Assembly: GCA_964384825.1 (NCBI GenBank)
Contig: CAYLMM010000001.1
Location: 106,092 to 170,091, forward strand
DNA: 64,000 nucleotides
Origin: CAYLMM01 sp964384825
GTDB lineage: Bacteria; Krumholzibacteriota; Krumholzibacteriia; LZORAL124-64-63
Direction: 5' to 3'
The first letter of the stretch is position 1. Every line of letters starts with the position of its first letter. Under the pieces are notes generated by a model. That model worked only from the letters and a program-made list of their open reading frames with translations, ran no database searches and was not told where the DNA came from. The position numbers were made by a program, and so were the translations under genes. Below, one piece after another: positions 18,401 to 26,816 of this stretch.

Positions 18401-18886
18401 GGGGTCGCCGCCGGGGGCGAAGACGTCGATCAGCCCGCCGCGGCGGGCGTAATCGCCGATCCGGGTGACCATACCGGTCGGCGCGTAGCCCCGCTCGTCG
18501 AGGGCCCGGCAGAAATCGTCGCGATCACGGCGGCCGCCGACTTCCAGATCCAGGATCGCGGCGGCCAAGCGATCCGGCGCGATCACCCGCTGGCGAACCC
18601 CGAAGAGCGAGGTGACGGCCAGGCAGGGACGTTCGCCGGCCAGACGGTCCAGGCCGGCGAGGAAGGCCCCGACCAGCTCCGGCGCCGGGGAGTTGCGGTC
18701 GAAGGCCAGAACCTCCTGCTGCGGCAGGTAGACCACGTCTTCGGGGCCGAGCCAGGTCTCGAGGTCGTCCGCCAGGTCGAGGGCCGCGTCGCGGGTGGGA
18801 GCCACGAGCAGGACCGGCCGCGAGGTCTCGCGGAACCAGGCGGCGAGCAGCAGCGAGGCGGAGGAACCGACCAGGCCGGAAATCAG
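15488..18886 (-). CDS. mfd: Transcription-repair coupling factor Mfd (main part, cut by assembly gap)
   Basis: Mfd removes RNA polymerase stalled at DNA damage and recruits UvrA. The frame is open for 1132 codons from the N gap to the stop. It shows the UvrB-like N-terminal region (GSSASLLLAAWF, LVAPTRDAALDLADDLE), the CarD-like RNAP-interacting domain (FVVHLEYGISRYRGLRRI), the RecG-like helicase with Walker A GDVGYGKTEVA, DEEH box VIDEEHRFGV, QLRGRVGRS, and the TRCF C-terminal domain. The true N-terminus is on the other side of the 10-N gap (18963-19052). Together the parts give nearly the usual 1150 residues, so little is missing. A start at 18805 would wrongly drop conserved sequence. Confidence 0.93.
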   Translation of the reverse strand: MISGLVGSSASLLLAAWFRETSRPVLLVAPTRDAALDLADDLETWLGPEDVVYLPQQEVLAFDRNSPAPELVGAFLAGLDRLAGERPCLAVTSLFGVRQRVIAPDRLAAAILDLEVGGRRDRDDFCRALDERGYAPTGMVTRIGDYARRGGLIDVFAPGGDPLRIEFFDDEIVSVRSFDPETQRSRETFDSGRILPGSDLLRDDDAEMAARLKVEIAALAGEMDDDARADLDERIEERVHSAGLETFLPLFGETALLFDHLPESCPVFWIDPVRQGEQARLQDGEIERVRQARLESDPWLPEIGELVAGKPDLAAVENPTLLLAESWIAGDEAGAWLGRSPEPAAAFRTRDPGIKGGDVAALREALVGHEAEGRGTFVLCANRGQADRLTDLLAEQGEPAPFATPTAGPISGGFVWEDAGLVCITDHEFFERYRKRARARFRGSGVVKDSGTLQPGEFVVHLEYGISRYRGLRRISVEGTERECLLLEYAGDDKVYVPVEKIDQVERYSSDKDADPPLSKLGSASWARVTKKARKAIRAMAAELIELYASRQSRPGHAYPPDGPLHRALSESFLFEETRDQYRAIEDVRNDLESKRPMDRLVCGDVGYGKTEVAMRAAFKAVAAGRQVAVLCPTTLLANQHGITFAERFRDFPVKVGVLSRLQNSREQKELLARAREGKLDVLVGTHRLLSRDVRFADLGLLVIDEEHRFGVRHKERIKELRRQIDVLTLTATPIPRTLYLALMGARDMSLINTPPRDRLPIQTELCAFDEGVLSEGILREMHRGGQVFFVHNRIETIQGMAATIGKLLPEARICVAHGRMKEAELEKVMTAFLAYEYDVLVTTTIIESGLDMPRVNTIIIDRADRFGLAQLYQLRGRVGRSNQRAFAYLMTPPGERLTIDARRRLAALQEFQALGSGYHIAMRDLEIRGAGNLLGDEQHGHMEAIGFDLYCRLLEEAAAELKGGVGAAPIDVKVDLHLPAFLPDDYIGDPEQKMELYQRLARVRDPRDFGRLEEEIQDRYGPLPDAVNNLVTTYRIRLLAACNGVEEVRAGRKNLSFFFAGGREPRPPIIRGLMGTGPRGLMFKAVDQFIMQVPVAREEAPAAAHAVLDLLERLRSGAADPAAAPGKTGKI

Positions 18887-18962
18887 NNNNNNNNNNAAAC
18901 GGGGGGGGGGAAGAAGGGGGGGGGGAGGCCCACACGGGCCGGAAAGGGGGGGCGGGGGGGGG
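18887..18962. other. Assembly gap (10 N) plus low-quality G-homopolymer tract
   Basis: Ten N bases (18887-18896) are followed by about 65 bases dominated by long G runs broken by short A and C islands. Nothing similar occurs elsewhere in the window. The gap falls inside mfd, so the G-rich stretch is most likely erroneous sequence at a contig end rather than biology. Confidence 0.85.
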
Positions 18963-19052
18963 GGAATCGGCCGCGCGCAGGGCGGACTCCACCGCCGCGA
19001 CGCCCTCGACGAGGGCCTCGCGCGGGACGGGCCGGCCGAGCAGGCCGTTCAA
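18963..19052 (-). CDS. mfd: Mfd N-terminal piece (other side of the gap)
   Basis: Thirty codons from a TTG start read NGLLGRPVPREALVEGVAAV then ESALRAADS, an amphipathic helix like the extreme N-terminus of Mfd. The TTG overlaps the nifS stop (TTGA). The frame then enters the G/C homopolymer and the gap. With the 18886 fragment it forms one gene; the true joining sequence is unknown. Confidence 0.65.
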
Positions 19053-20287
19053 AACGTCTGCCTCTCCTTGCCGAAGGGCGTGATCGACCGCAGGCGCTCC
19101 ACGATGCGGGGCATGACGGCGGCCACGTAATCGGCTTCCTCGACGGTGTTGTAGCGGCTCAGCGAGAACCGGATCGAGCCGTGGGCCGAGATGAACGGGA
19201 TGCCCATGGCCTTCAGCACGTGCGACGGCTCCAGGCTGCCCGAGGTGCAGGCCGAGCCGCTCGAGGCGGCGATGCCGGCGTGATCCATCAGCAGCAGGAT
19301 CCCCTCGCCCTCGATGTAGTCGAAGCTGATGTTGGTGGTGTTCGGCAGCCGGTTGTCGGGATCGCCGTTGATCCGGCAATCCGGCACCGCCGGCAGGATC
19401 GCCTGTTCGAGCCGGTCGCGCATCCCGCGCACCACGGTGTTCTCGTGTTCGATGTTAGCCAGCGCCAGCTCGCAGGCCCGCCCCAGGCCGACCAGGCCCG
19501 GCATGTTCTCGGTTCCGGCGCGGCGCCCGCGCTCCTGGTGGCCGCCGACGATCAGCGGCCGCAGCCGCACGCCGCGGCGGGCGTAGAGGGCGCCCACCCC
19601 CTTGGGCGAATGCAGCTTGTGGCCCGAGATCGACAGCAGATCGATCGTCGAGGCGCTCATGTCCAGCGGCAGCTTGCCGGCCGCCTGGACCGCGTCCACG
19701 TGGTAGACCGCGCCGCTGTGCTCCTTGACGATGCGGCCGATCTCCTCGGTCGGGAAGATCACGCCGGTCTCGTTGTTGGCGGCCATGACGCTGACCACCG
19801 CGGTGTCGGGGCGCAGGGCCGCCTTCAGCTCGTCGAGATCGAGCCGGCCCATGCCGTCGACGCCGAGATAGGTCACCTCGCAGTTGTCGCGCATCTTCTC
19901 GAGCTCGCGGCAGAGGCCCAGCACGGCGGGGTGTTCCACGACCGTGGTGATCACGTGCCTTTTTTCGGGATGGGCCCGCAGGGTGCCCATGATCGCCAGG
20001 TTGTCGCCCTCGGATCCGCCGGCGGTGAAGATGATCTCGCCGGGCGAGGCGGCGCCGACCAGGGCGGCCACGCTTCCGCGGGCGGCCTCGAGGGCCTTTC
20101 CCGCCTGGGCGCCGAAACCGTGCATGCTCGAGGGGTTGCCGTACATCTCGGTCAGGTAGGGCAGCATCGCCTCGACGACCTCGGGCGCGACCCGGGTCGT
20201 GGCGTTGTTGTCCATGTAGACTCCGCCGTCGGGGGCCTCGGCCCGTCCTGCCGGCAGATCGCTTCCGCGTGGGGTCATATCGGTCAT
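19049..20287 (-). CDS. nifS: Cysteine desulfurase NifS/IscS type
   Basis: This PLP enzyme takes sulfur from cysteine, giving alanine and a protein persulfide for Fe-S cluster assembly on NifU. In the 412-residue product, YMDNNATT (24-31) begins the conserved fold, the PLP Lys is K224 in SISGHKLHSPKG, and the catalytic Cys is C347 in SSGSACTSGSLEPSHVL. This is the class I (NifS/IscS) arrangement. The ATG at 20287 overlaps the nifU stop as TGATG; the frame is open further upstream but inside nifU. The stop overlaps the TTG start of mfd. Confidence 0.94.
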   Translation of the reverse strand: MTDMTPRGSDLPAGRAEAPDGGVYMDNNATTRVAPEVVEAMLPYLTEMYGNPSSMHGFGAQAGKALEAARGSVAALVGAASPGEIIFTAGGSEGDNLAIMGTLRAHPEKRHVITTVVEHPAVLGLCRELEKMRDNCEVTYLGVDGMGRLDLDELKAALRPDTAVVSVMAANNETGVIFPTEEIGRIVKEHSGAVYHVDAVQAAGKLPLDMSASTIDLLSISGHKLHSPKGVGALYARRGVRLRPLIVGGHQERGRRAGTENMPGLVGLGRACELALANIEHENTVVRGMRDRLEQAILPAVPDCRINGDPDNRLPNTTNISFDYIEGEGILLLMDHAGIAASSGSACTSGSLEPSHVLKAMGIPFISAHGSIRFSLSRYNTVEEADYVAAVMPRIVERLRSITPFGKERQTF

Positions 20288-21135
20288 CAGCGTGTCACCT
20301 CGATCACGACCAGATTCTCGTCGATGTGCTCTCTGAGCGGAGCCTCGATCACGTCCTTGATGGTGACCTTCGACGCCGGGCAGCTGGCGCAGGCGCCGAC
20401 CAGCCGCACGTGGACATCGTTTCCGTCCACCTTGACCAGTTCGATGTCGCCGCCGTCGAGACGCAGCGACCGGGCGATGTCGCGCTCGAGATAATCGCGG
20501 ATTTTGGCCTCCCGCGGATCTTCCGGGGCCGCGTCGGGCTCGTCGGCCTGTTCCGCGCCCTCGGCGCGGCATTCCTCGATCAGGGCCTCGATTTCGGGAT
20601 GGCAGCTCGTGCAGCCGCCGCCGGCCTTGGTGTAGGCGGTGACGTCCTCGACGGTCTCGAGGCCGTTGCGCAGGATCGCGTCCTTGATGGTGGAGCGCCG
20701 GACCTGGTAGCAGTGGCAGATCTCGACATCCTGGTCGATCAGGGTGCAGGGCACGCCCTTGCCCTGCCGCTTGTAGTAGTCCAGCATCGCCGCCTCGAGG
20801 GCCTCGCGGCCCATCACCGAGCAGTGCATCTTGGCCCGGGGCAGCCCGCCGAGCATCTCGGCGATGTCCTGGTTGGTGATCTTGCCCGCCTCCTCGAGGG
20901 TTTTGCCCACGAGCATCTCGGTCAGGATCGAGGAAGAGGCGATGGCGCTGCCGCAGCCGAAGGTCTGGAACTTGGCCTCGGCGATGCGCTGCTGGTCGTC
21001 GAGCCGGAAGGTCAGGCGCAGGGCGTCGCCGCAGGCCATCGATCCGACCTCGCCCACCCCGTCGGGGTTCTCGACCTCGCCCACGTTGCGCGGATTCATG
21101 AAGTGGTCAAGGACCTTGTCGGTGTAATCCCACAT
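20287..21135 (-). CDS. nifU: Fe-S cluster scaffold NifU, full-length three-domain form
   Basis: NifU builds Fe-S clusters with sulfur from NifS and iron, then hands them to target proteins. The 282-residue product has an IscU-like domain with C35, C61 and C105, a central BFD-type [2Fe-2S] domain with C140, C142, C175 and C178, and a C-terminal NifU domain with C249-x-x-C252. All expected Cys ligands are present. This three-domain form was named for nitrogen fixation but serves general Fe-S assembly in many non-fixers; no nif structural genes are here. It is the first gene of the long minus-strand run and overlaps nifS. Confidence 0.95.
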   Translation of the reverse strand: MWDYTDKVLDHFMNPRNVGEVENPDGVGEVGSMACGDALRLTFRLDDQQRIAEAKFQTFGCGSAIASSSILTEMLVGKTLEEAGKITNQDIAEMLGGLPRAKMHCSVMGREALEAAMLDYYKRQGKGVPCTLIDQDVEICHCYQVRRSTIKDAILRNGLETVEDVTAYTKAGGGCTSCHPEIEALIEECRAEGAEQADEPDAAPEDPREAKIRDYLERDIARSLRLDGGDIELVKVDGNDVHVRLVGACASCPASKVTIKDVIEAPLREHIDENLVVIEVTR

Positions 21136-21254
21136 CCGGGAACCTCCCGTGGATTCGCTGGATAGGCGTCCCGCCCCGCGGCGGATCGCGAAACCGGTCC
21201 TCCCCCCCGCGGAGGAGTCCGAAAAAGAAGAGTCAACGGCTCTCGACTGGTAAG

Positions 21255-21263
21255 GTTATATCA
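21255..21263 (-). promoter_or_regulatory. Candidate extended -10 promoter for nifU
   Basis: The minus strand reads TGATATAAC, an extended -10 pattern (TGn then a TATAAT-like box), about 120 bases before the nifU start. No good -35 accompanies it. The 141-base gap between nifU and the BatA-like gene holds no other clear signal. Confidence 0.35.
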
Positions 21264-21276
21264 TTCCTCGCCTTCA

Positions 21277-23427
21277 TCAAGCCGGGGGCGTGATTTTCCC
21301 GGTTCCGCGGGCCAGTTTGACCTCGGCCAGCAGCAGCAGGAAAGCCAGCGCGAAGAACCACGATGCGATTTCCCTGCCCGCCAGGGCCTCGGCCAGGCCT
21401 TCGGCGGGGATGCCGCCCAGATCCAAGGGGCGCTCCCAGCCGGCGTCCTCGAGCAGGGCCGAGAATTCGGCGACGGCGAGCAGGCGGCTCTCGCCCTCGG
21501 CCGCGGGGGTGGCGGCGGCTGCGGTTCCGAGGGTGTCCCCGCCGGCGACGAAGGTGAAGAAACCGCTGCGGCGGGCCGGGGCGGCGGTGAGCCAGGGCAC
21601 GCCGCGGATCCACTCCAGACCGGCGGCGTGGACCTCGCCCCGGTCGTCGACGGCCTCGGCCGCGGCGAAGGCCTCGCGATTGCCGTCCGGGGAGAGCCGC
21701 ACCCGGGGGCGCTGCCCCACCGTCCCGTTGCCGACCGCGCCGCCGCCGGCCGCCAGATAGGCGACCAGCCGGCGGGCCAGCGGCGGGAACATCGGATTGA
21801 GGGCCAGATCGGTATCTCCCGGCGAGAGATGGAAGGGCAACACCACGCACATCCCCTCCCCGACCGGAACCTCGACCAGGGCCGGATCCCCCCCGTCGAA
21901 CACCAGCGCGGCGGGCAGGGAATCGGGCTCGGCCACCGCCAGGTAACGGCGCCAGCGGGCCTCGCCCAGAATGCCCAGGGCGTCGGCGGGCAGATCTGAC
22001 AGCACGGGATGGGACAGGATCCTCGCGGCGATCCCCTCGGCGCCGGCCTCGCTGCGGACACGGGGCGTCGCCTCGCCGGCCAGGCCCAGCGCCGGCAGCA
22101 GGACGTCCGCGTAGTGATCGGAACGGCCGGGGTCGCCGGCCAGCACGGCGGCCCTTCCGCCGCGGTCCAGCCAAGCGAGCAGACCGTCGGTGAAACGGCG
22201 TCCGAAGGGGCCGGGATCCACGAAGACCGCGACGGCGACATCTTCCAGATCGCCGGGCTGCAGGCCCGCCGCGGCGACCTCGCGCACGTCGAACAGGCCG
22301 CCGGCGGCCCCGGGATCCAGCGCCGCCTTCAGATACCTCCAGCCGCCGCGCCCGGCCGCGCCGCCGCCCGGCTCGTGGACCAGAAGGACCGGGATATCCT
22401 CGCGGACCGTGAAGATGAAGGGCAGCGCGTCGTCGGCTGCGAAGCGGTCGGAGTCGGTCAACACCCGCCCGCGGTGGACTCCCGCGTCCGGGGCGGTCAG
22501 GAAGAACGCGATCCTCTCGGTTTCGGCCCTGGATTCCGCGGCGTCGGACCCTTCGCCGTCGGGCTCGGCCCGCGGCCCGGTCGCGGCCGCCTCGGCCACG
22601 CGCCGCCCGTCGATCTCCAGATGGAAGGGCTGGCCGGGGCGGGTCGCAGCGACCAGGGCGTCGATCCGCATCGGCTCGCCCGGGCTGAGGGCCCGCAGCG
22701 GGAGTCCGATTTCCTTGACTCCGCCGTTGGGCGTCGGCTCGCCGGCCCGCCGCACGAGGATCCTTTCGGCCCCGGCCGCCTCCAAAGCCTCCCCCGCCGC
22801 CCGCAGCGCTTCCGGATCGATCCCTGTCGCCTGGAGATCCGAAACCAGGGTCACCGTCGCCGGGGTCCGCCGCGCCGCGCCGATCCAGGTCGCGGCCTCG
22901 GCCAGGGCGGCCGGCAGATCGCAGCTGCCGCCGTCGGGACCGATGTCCGCCAGCACCGCGGCGAGATCCGAACCGGCGGGAATCCAGTCGGAGAACAGGG
23001 CGCGCGGCGCGTCGCCGGCCAGCACGACCTGGATCGCGGTGTCGGGATCGAGGCCCGCCGCCGTCTCGGCCACCATCTTCTTCGCGGCGTCGAAACGATC
23101 CCCCTCGCCGGTCTGGACGCCCATGCTCGCGCTGCCGTCGAGCACGAAGAGCATCGATCCCGCCGCACCTCCCCCGGCGACGCCGTCGAGGCGGGGCCGG
23201 GCCGCGGCGGCCGCCAGCAGGATCAGGATCAGCATCCGCAGGATCAGCAGCAGGGTCCGTCGCAGGCCCAGCGACCGGGATTGGCGGACCTGGACCTCCT
23301 CGAGCAACCGCAGATCGCTGAAGGCGACACGGCGGGCGCGCCGGCGGCGCCACAGATGCAGCAGCAGCGGCACCGCGGCGGACAGGGCGCCCAGCAGAAG
23401 TGCGGGATTCAGGAAGGTGATCGGCAC
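21277..23427 (-). CDS. BatA-like membrane protein with von Willebrand A domain
   Basis: The 716-residue product has the BatA N-terminal domain (FLNPALLLGALSAAVPLLLH, then LWRRRRARRVAFSDLRLLEE), a second helix near residues 55-77, a vWA domain with an intact metal site (LDGSASMG), a glutamine-amidotransferase-like Rossmann segment further on, and a C-terminal helix (about 690-707). BatA-type proteins work with MoxR ATPases in envelope or stress functions; the exact job here is unknown. The start is GTG with GAGGAGA before it. It is the last gene of a moxR-DUF58-batA unit, ten bases after the DUF58 gene. Confidence 0.85.
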   Translation of the reverse strand: MPITFLNPALLLGALSAAVPLLLHLWRRRRARRVAFSDLRLLEEVQVRQSRSLGLRRTLLLILRMLILILLAAAAARPRLDGVAGGGAAGSMLFVLDGSASMGVQTGEGDRFDAAKKMVAETAAGLDPDTAIQVVLAGDAPRALFSDWIPAGSDLAAVLADIGPDGGSCDLPAALAEAATWIGAARRTPATVTLVSDLQATGIDPEALRAAGEALEAAGAERILVRRAGEPTPNGGVKEIGLPLRALSPGEPMRIDALVAATRPGQPFHLEIDGRRVAEAAATGPRAEPDGEGSDAAESRAETERIAFFLTAPDAGVHRGRVLTDSDRFAADDALPFIFTVREDIPVLLVHEPGGGAAGRGGWRYLKAALDPGAAGGLFDVREVAAAGLQPGDLEDVAVAVFVDPGPFGRRFTDGLLAWLDRGGRAAVLAGDPGRSDHYADVLLPALGLAGEATPRVRSEAGAEGIAARILSHPVLSDLPADALGILGEARWRRYLAVAEPDSLPAALVFDGGDPALVEVPVGEGMCVVLPFHLSPGDTDLALNPMFPPLARRLVAYLAAGGGAVGNGTVGQRPRVRLSPDGNREAFAAAEAVDDRGEVHAAGLEWIRGVPWLTAAPARRSGFFTFVAGGDTLGTAAAATPAAEGESRLLAVAEFSALLEDAGWERPLDLGGIPAEGLAEALAGREIASWFFALAFLLLLAEVKLARGTGKITPPA

Positions 23428-23437
23428 GGACGTCTCC

Positions 23438-24330
23438 TCACCGTATCCGGCGGCGCTTGTTCAGGTAGGCCAACAGGGCCCGGTGGAACGGCGTCTCGGT
23501 GGTCAGCTCGATCATGTCGATGCGATGGCCGCGGATGGCGCGCCGCAGCCGGCCGCGCCACCGTTCGCAGCGCTCGCGGTAGGCGGCGCGCACGTGGGCC
23601 GGCTCGGTCCGCAGGCTGCGGCCGGGCCGTTCGAGATCGGTGAATTCGGTCTCGCCCCGGAAATCGAGATCGATCTCCCGCGGATCCAGGATGTGGAAGA
23701 CCAGCACCTCGTGGCCCCGGTGGCGGAAATGCTTCAGGCCCGAGACGACGGCGTCGGGATCGTCCATCAGATCGGAGAACAGCAGCACCAGGCCCCGACG
23801 CTTCACCCGCTCGGCGACCGTGTGCAGCACCGGCCCCAGCCGGGTGCCGCGCCCGTCGGGCAGGTGGTCGAGGCGCTTGAGGATCTGGAAGAACTGCCGC
23901 GGCACCGACCGGGCGGGGACGCTCGCCAGGGGCGCCTGGTCGAAGAGCTCCAGGCCGACCGCATCGTTCTGATGCAGGAGCAGATAGGACAGCGACGCCG
24001 CCAGCAGCCGGGCGTAGGCCTTCTTGGTCGTTCCGCCCTCGCGGGAGACGAAATCCATGCTGGCCGAGCAATCCACCAGCAGGGTCGCGCGCAGGTTGGT
24101 CTCCTCGGCGAAGATCTTCTGGTAGTGGCGATCGGTCCGGGCGTAGACCCGCCAGTCGATGCCGGCGGCCGGTTCGCCCGGGGTGTGGCGCCGGTACTCG
24201 GCGAATTCCACCGAGAAACCGTGGTAGGGGCTGCGGTGCAGGCCGACCAGGAAACCCTCGACCACCCGCCGGGCGATCAGGTCCAGGCCGCCGATGCGGT
24301 GCAGCAGTTCCGGCGCCAGCTCCTCGGCCG

Positions 24331-24334
<4 letters not shown>
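23438..24334 (-). CDS. DUF58 (vWA-like) protein, MoxR partner
   Basis: The 298-residue product is a typical DUF58 protein. It has the conserved GIDWRVYARTDRHYQKIFAE block and a vWA-like domain with DxSxS metal residues (VDCSASMDF) and LLFSDLMDDP. No membrane helix is seen. Such proteins are nearly always next to MoxR AAA+ ATPases and are thought to bind metal-dependent partners. The GTG start overlaps the moxR stop (GTGA). Confidence 0.9.
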
Positions 24335-25314
<980 letters not shown>

Positions 25315-25368
25315 TTCTTCCTCCCCGAAACTGGAACATCTCGCGCGACGATCGCGGCCGGCTTTCGC

Positions 25369-25397
25369 AATGTACCCGAGACCGGGCTCCGGGACAA
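25369..25397 (-). promoter_or_regulatory. Sigma-70 promoter of the moxR unit
   Basis: The minus strand has TTGTCC, a 17-base spacer and TACATT, about 55 bases before the moxR start, in the region shared with the divergent phosphatase gene. I found no comparable pair for the plus strand gene. Confidence 0.55.
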
Positions 25398-25514
25398 CGC
25401 CGGCCCGCCGCCGCCGTCCTTCAACGCCGCCGGCGCCTTTGGAGTTGCAGTGCGGCGATTCTCCATCCATCCTATGGGCGGCCGCCACCCGGGAAACAGG
25501 CAAGAGGAGCCCTC

Positions 25515-26816
25515 GTGTACAAGAAGTTCTACCGCGATATCGAGCAGCTGCTGCGCGATATCGACAGTTCCAAGAGCAACGACCAGATGCTGCGCACGAC
25601 CCTCGAACGGATCGTCGACACCTGCGCCGAGGAGCACGGCATCGAAAGCGGCCGGCTTTACCGCGAGCGGGCCACGTTCTTCGAGCTGATCGCCAGCGTG
25701 GGCGAATACGGCGAGAGCATCACCGGCAAGGCGGTGCCCAAGGATTACTCCATCATCGGGGAACTGCAGCGCGAGCACCTGGTGATGATCACGCCCGACA
25801 CTCCGGGCTTCGACCCCGAGATCGAGTACCAGTTCACCCACTTCGACTACGCCGCGATCCTGGTCGGGCAGTCCCCCTCGTACATGCTGAGCTTCGGCGT
25901 CCGCAAGCGCGACGACGAGGGGCATCTGCACTTCCTGCTCGAGACCATCCGCACCGCGGTGGACCTTAAGCTGCGCAAGAACGCCCTGGAGGGCCAGATG
26001 CGGCAGGCCAGCGACATCCAGCAGAGCCTGCTGCCGCCGCACCTGCCCGAGCTGCCGGGCTTCGAGTTCGGGGCCGTGTCGCTGCCCGCCGAGGAGGTCG
26101 GCGGCGACATCTACGACGCCCAGGAGGTCGACGACGGGGTGGTCGGGATCACCGTCGCCGACGCCAGCGGCCACGGCCTGCCCGCGGCGCTGCAGGCCCG
26201 CGACGCGATGACCGGCCTGCGGATGGGGATCGCCAACAACCGCAAGATCAACGTGACGATCGAGAACCTCAACACCGTCATCCACCAGAGCGGCCTGACC
26301 AGCCGCTTCGTCTCGCTCTTCTACGGCGAGCTGGAGGAATCGGGCAATCTCGTGTTCGTCAACTGCGGCCATTGCCCGCCGCTGCTGCTGAGCGCCGGCG
26401 ACCGGAGGGTCTACGAGCTGCCCAGCAGCGGCCCGGTGCTCGGCCCCCTGCCCGAGGCCCGCTACCGGCGCAGCTTCGCGCGGCTGAACCCGGGCGACGT
26501 GCTGGTGATGTTCAGCGACGGCCTGATCGAACGCAAACGGGGGGACGACGACGATGGCGAGGCGGAGCAGTTCGGCGTCGAGAGGCTGATCGAAACGGTC
26601 CGCGGCCTGAGCGACAGGCCGGCTCCGGAGATCGTGGCCGCGACCCTGGCGAAGGTCCGGGACTTCGGCGAGGACGCCCCCTGGGAAGACGACGTCACCC
26701 TGTTCATCATCAAGCGGCTCGCCGGGAACGACGCGGACGAAGCGCAAGCCGAGGGCATGGAATCGGCGCCGGTCAATCCCCATCTGCCGGAGCAGGATCC
26801 CCCGGATCGGGCGTGA
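25515..26816 (+). CDS. GAF plus SpoIIE-type PP2C phosphatase
   Basis: The 433-residue product combines an N-terminal GAF-like sensor (about residues 20-150), a short coiled segment (ALEGQMRQASDIQQSLLP) and a SpoIIE/RsbU-type Ser/Thr phosphatase domain. Metal residues are visible at EVGGDIYDAQEV, ADASGHGLPAAL, FSDGLIE and WEDDVTLF. Such phosphatases usually switch on anti-anti-sigma factors in partner-switching cascades; no STAS or anti-sigma gene is in the window, so its target must lie elsewhere. The start is GTG after GAGGAG. The last 44 bases overlap the convergent membrane-protein gene. Confidence 0.9.
   Translation: MYKKFYRDIEQLLRDIDSSKSNDQMLRTTLERIVDTCAEEHGIESGRLYRERATFFELIASVGEYGESITGKAVPKDYSIIGELQREHLVMITPDTPGFDPEIEYQFTHFDYAAILVGQSPSYMLSFGVRKRDDEGHLHFLLETIRTAVDLKLRKNALEGQMRQASDIQQSLLPPHLPELPGFEFGAVSLPAEEVGGDIYDAQEVDDGVVGITVADASGHGLPAALQARDAMTGLRMGIANNRKINVTIENLNTVIHQSGLTSRFVSLFYGELEESGNLVFVNCGHCPPLLLSAGDRRVYELPSSGPVLGPLPEARYRRSFARLNPGDVLVMFSDGLIERKRGDDDDGEAEQFGVERLIETVRGLSDRPAPEIVAATLAKVRDFGEDAPWEDDVTLFIIKRLAGNDADEAQAEGMESAPVNPHLPEQDPPDRA

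Noticed and set aside
18897..18962. G-rich tract as a possible G-quadruplex element
   Set aside because: It abuts the N gap inside a conserved gene and is better explained as erroneous contig-end sequence.
15569..20494. A 1641-codon plus-strand frame across the N gap
   Set aside because: It lies opposite mfd and nifS, crosses the gap, and shows only low-complexity composition. The minus-strand genes explain the region fully.
19049..21135. Nitrogen fixation locus suggested by the nifU and nifS names
   Set aside because: No nitrogenase or accessory nif genes are nearby, and three-domain NifU with NifS is used for general Fe-S assembly in many bacteria.
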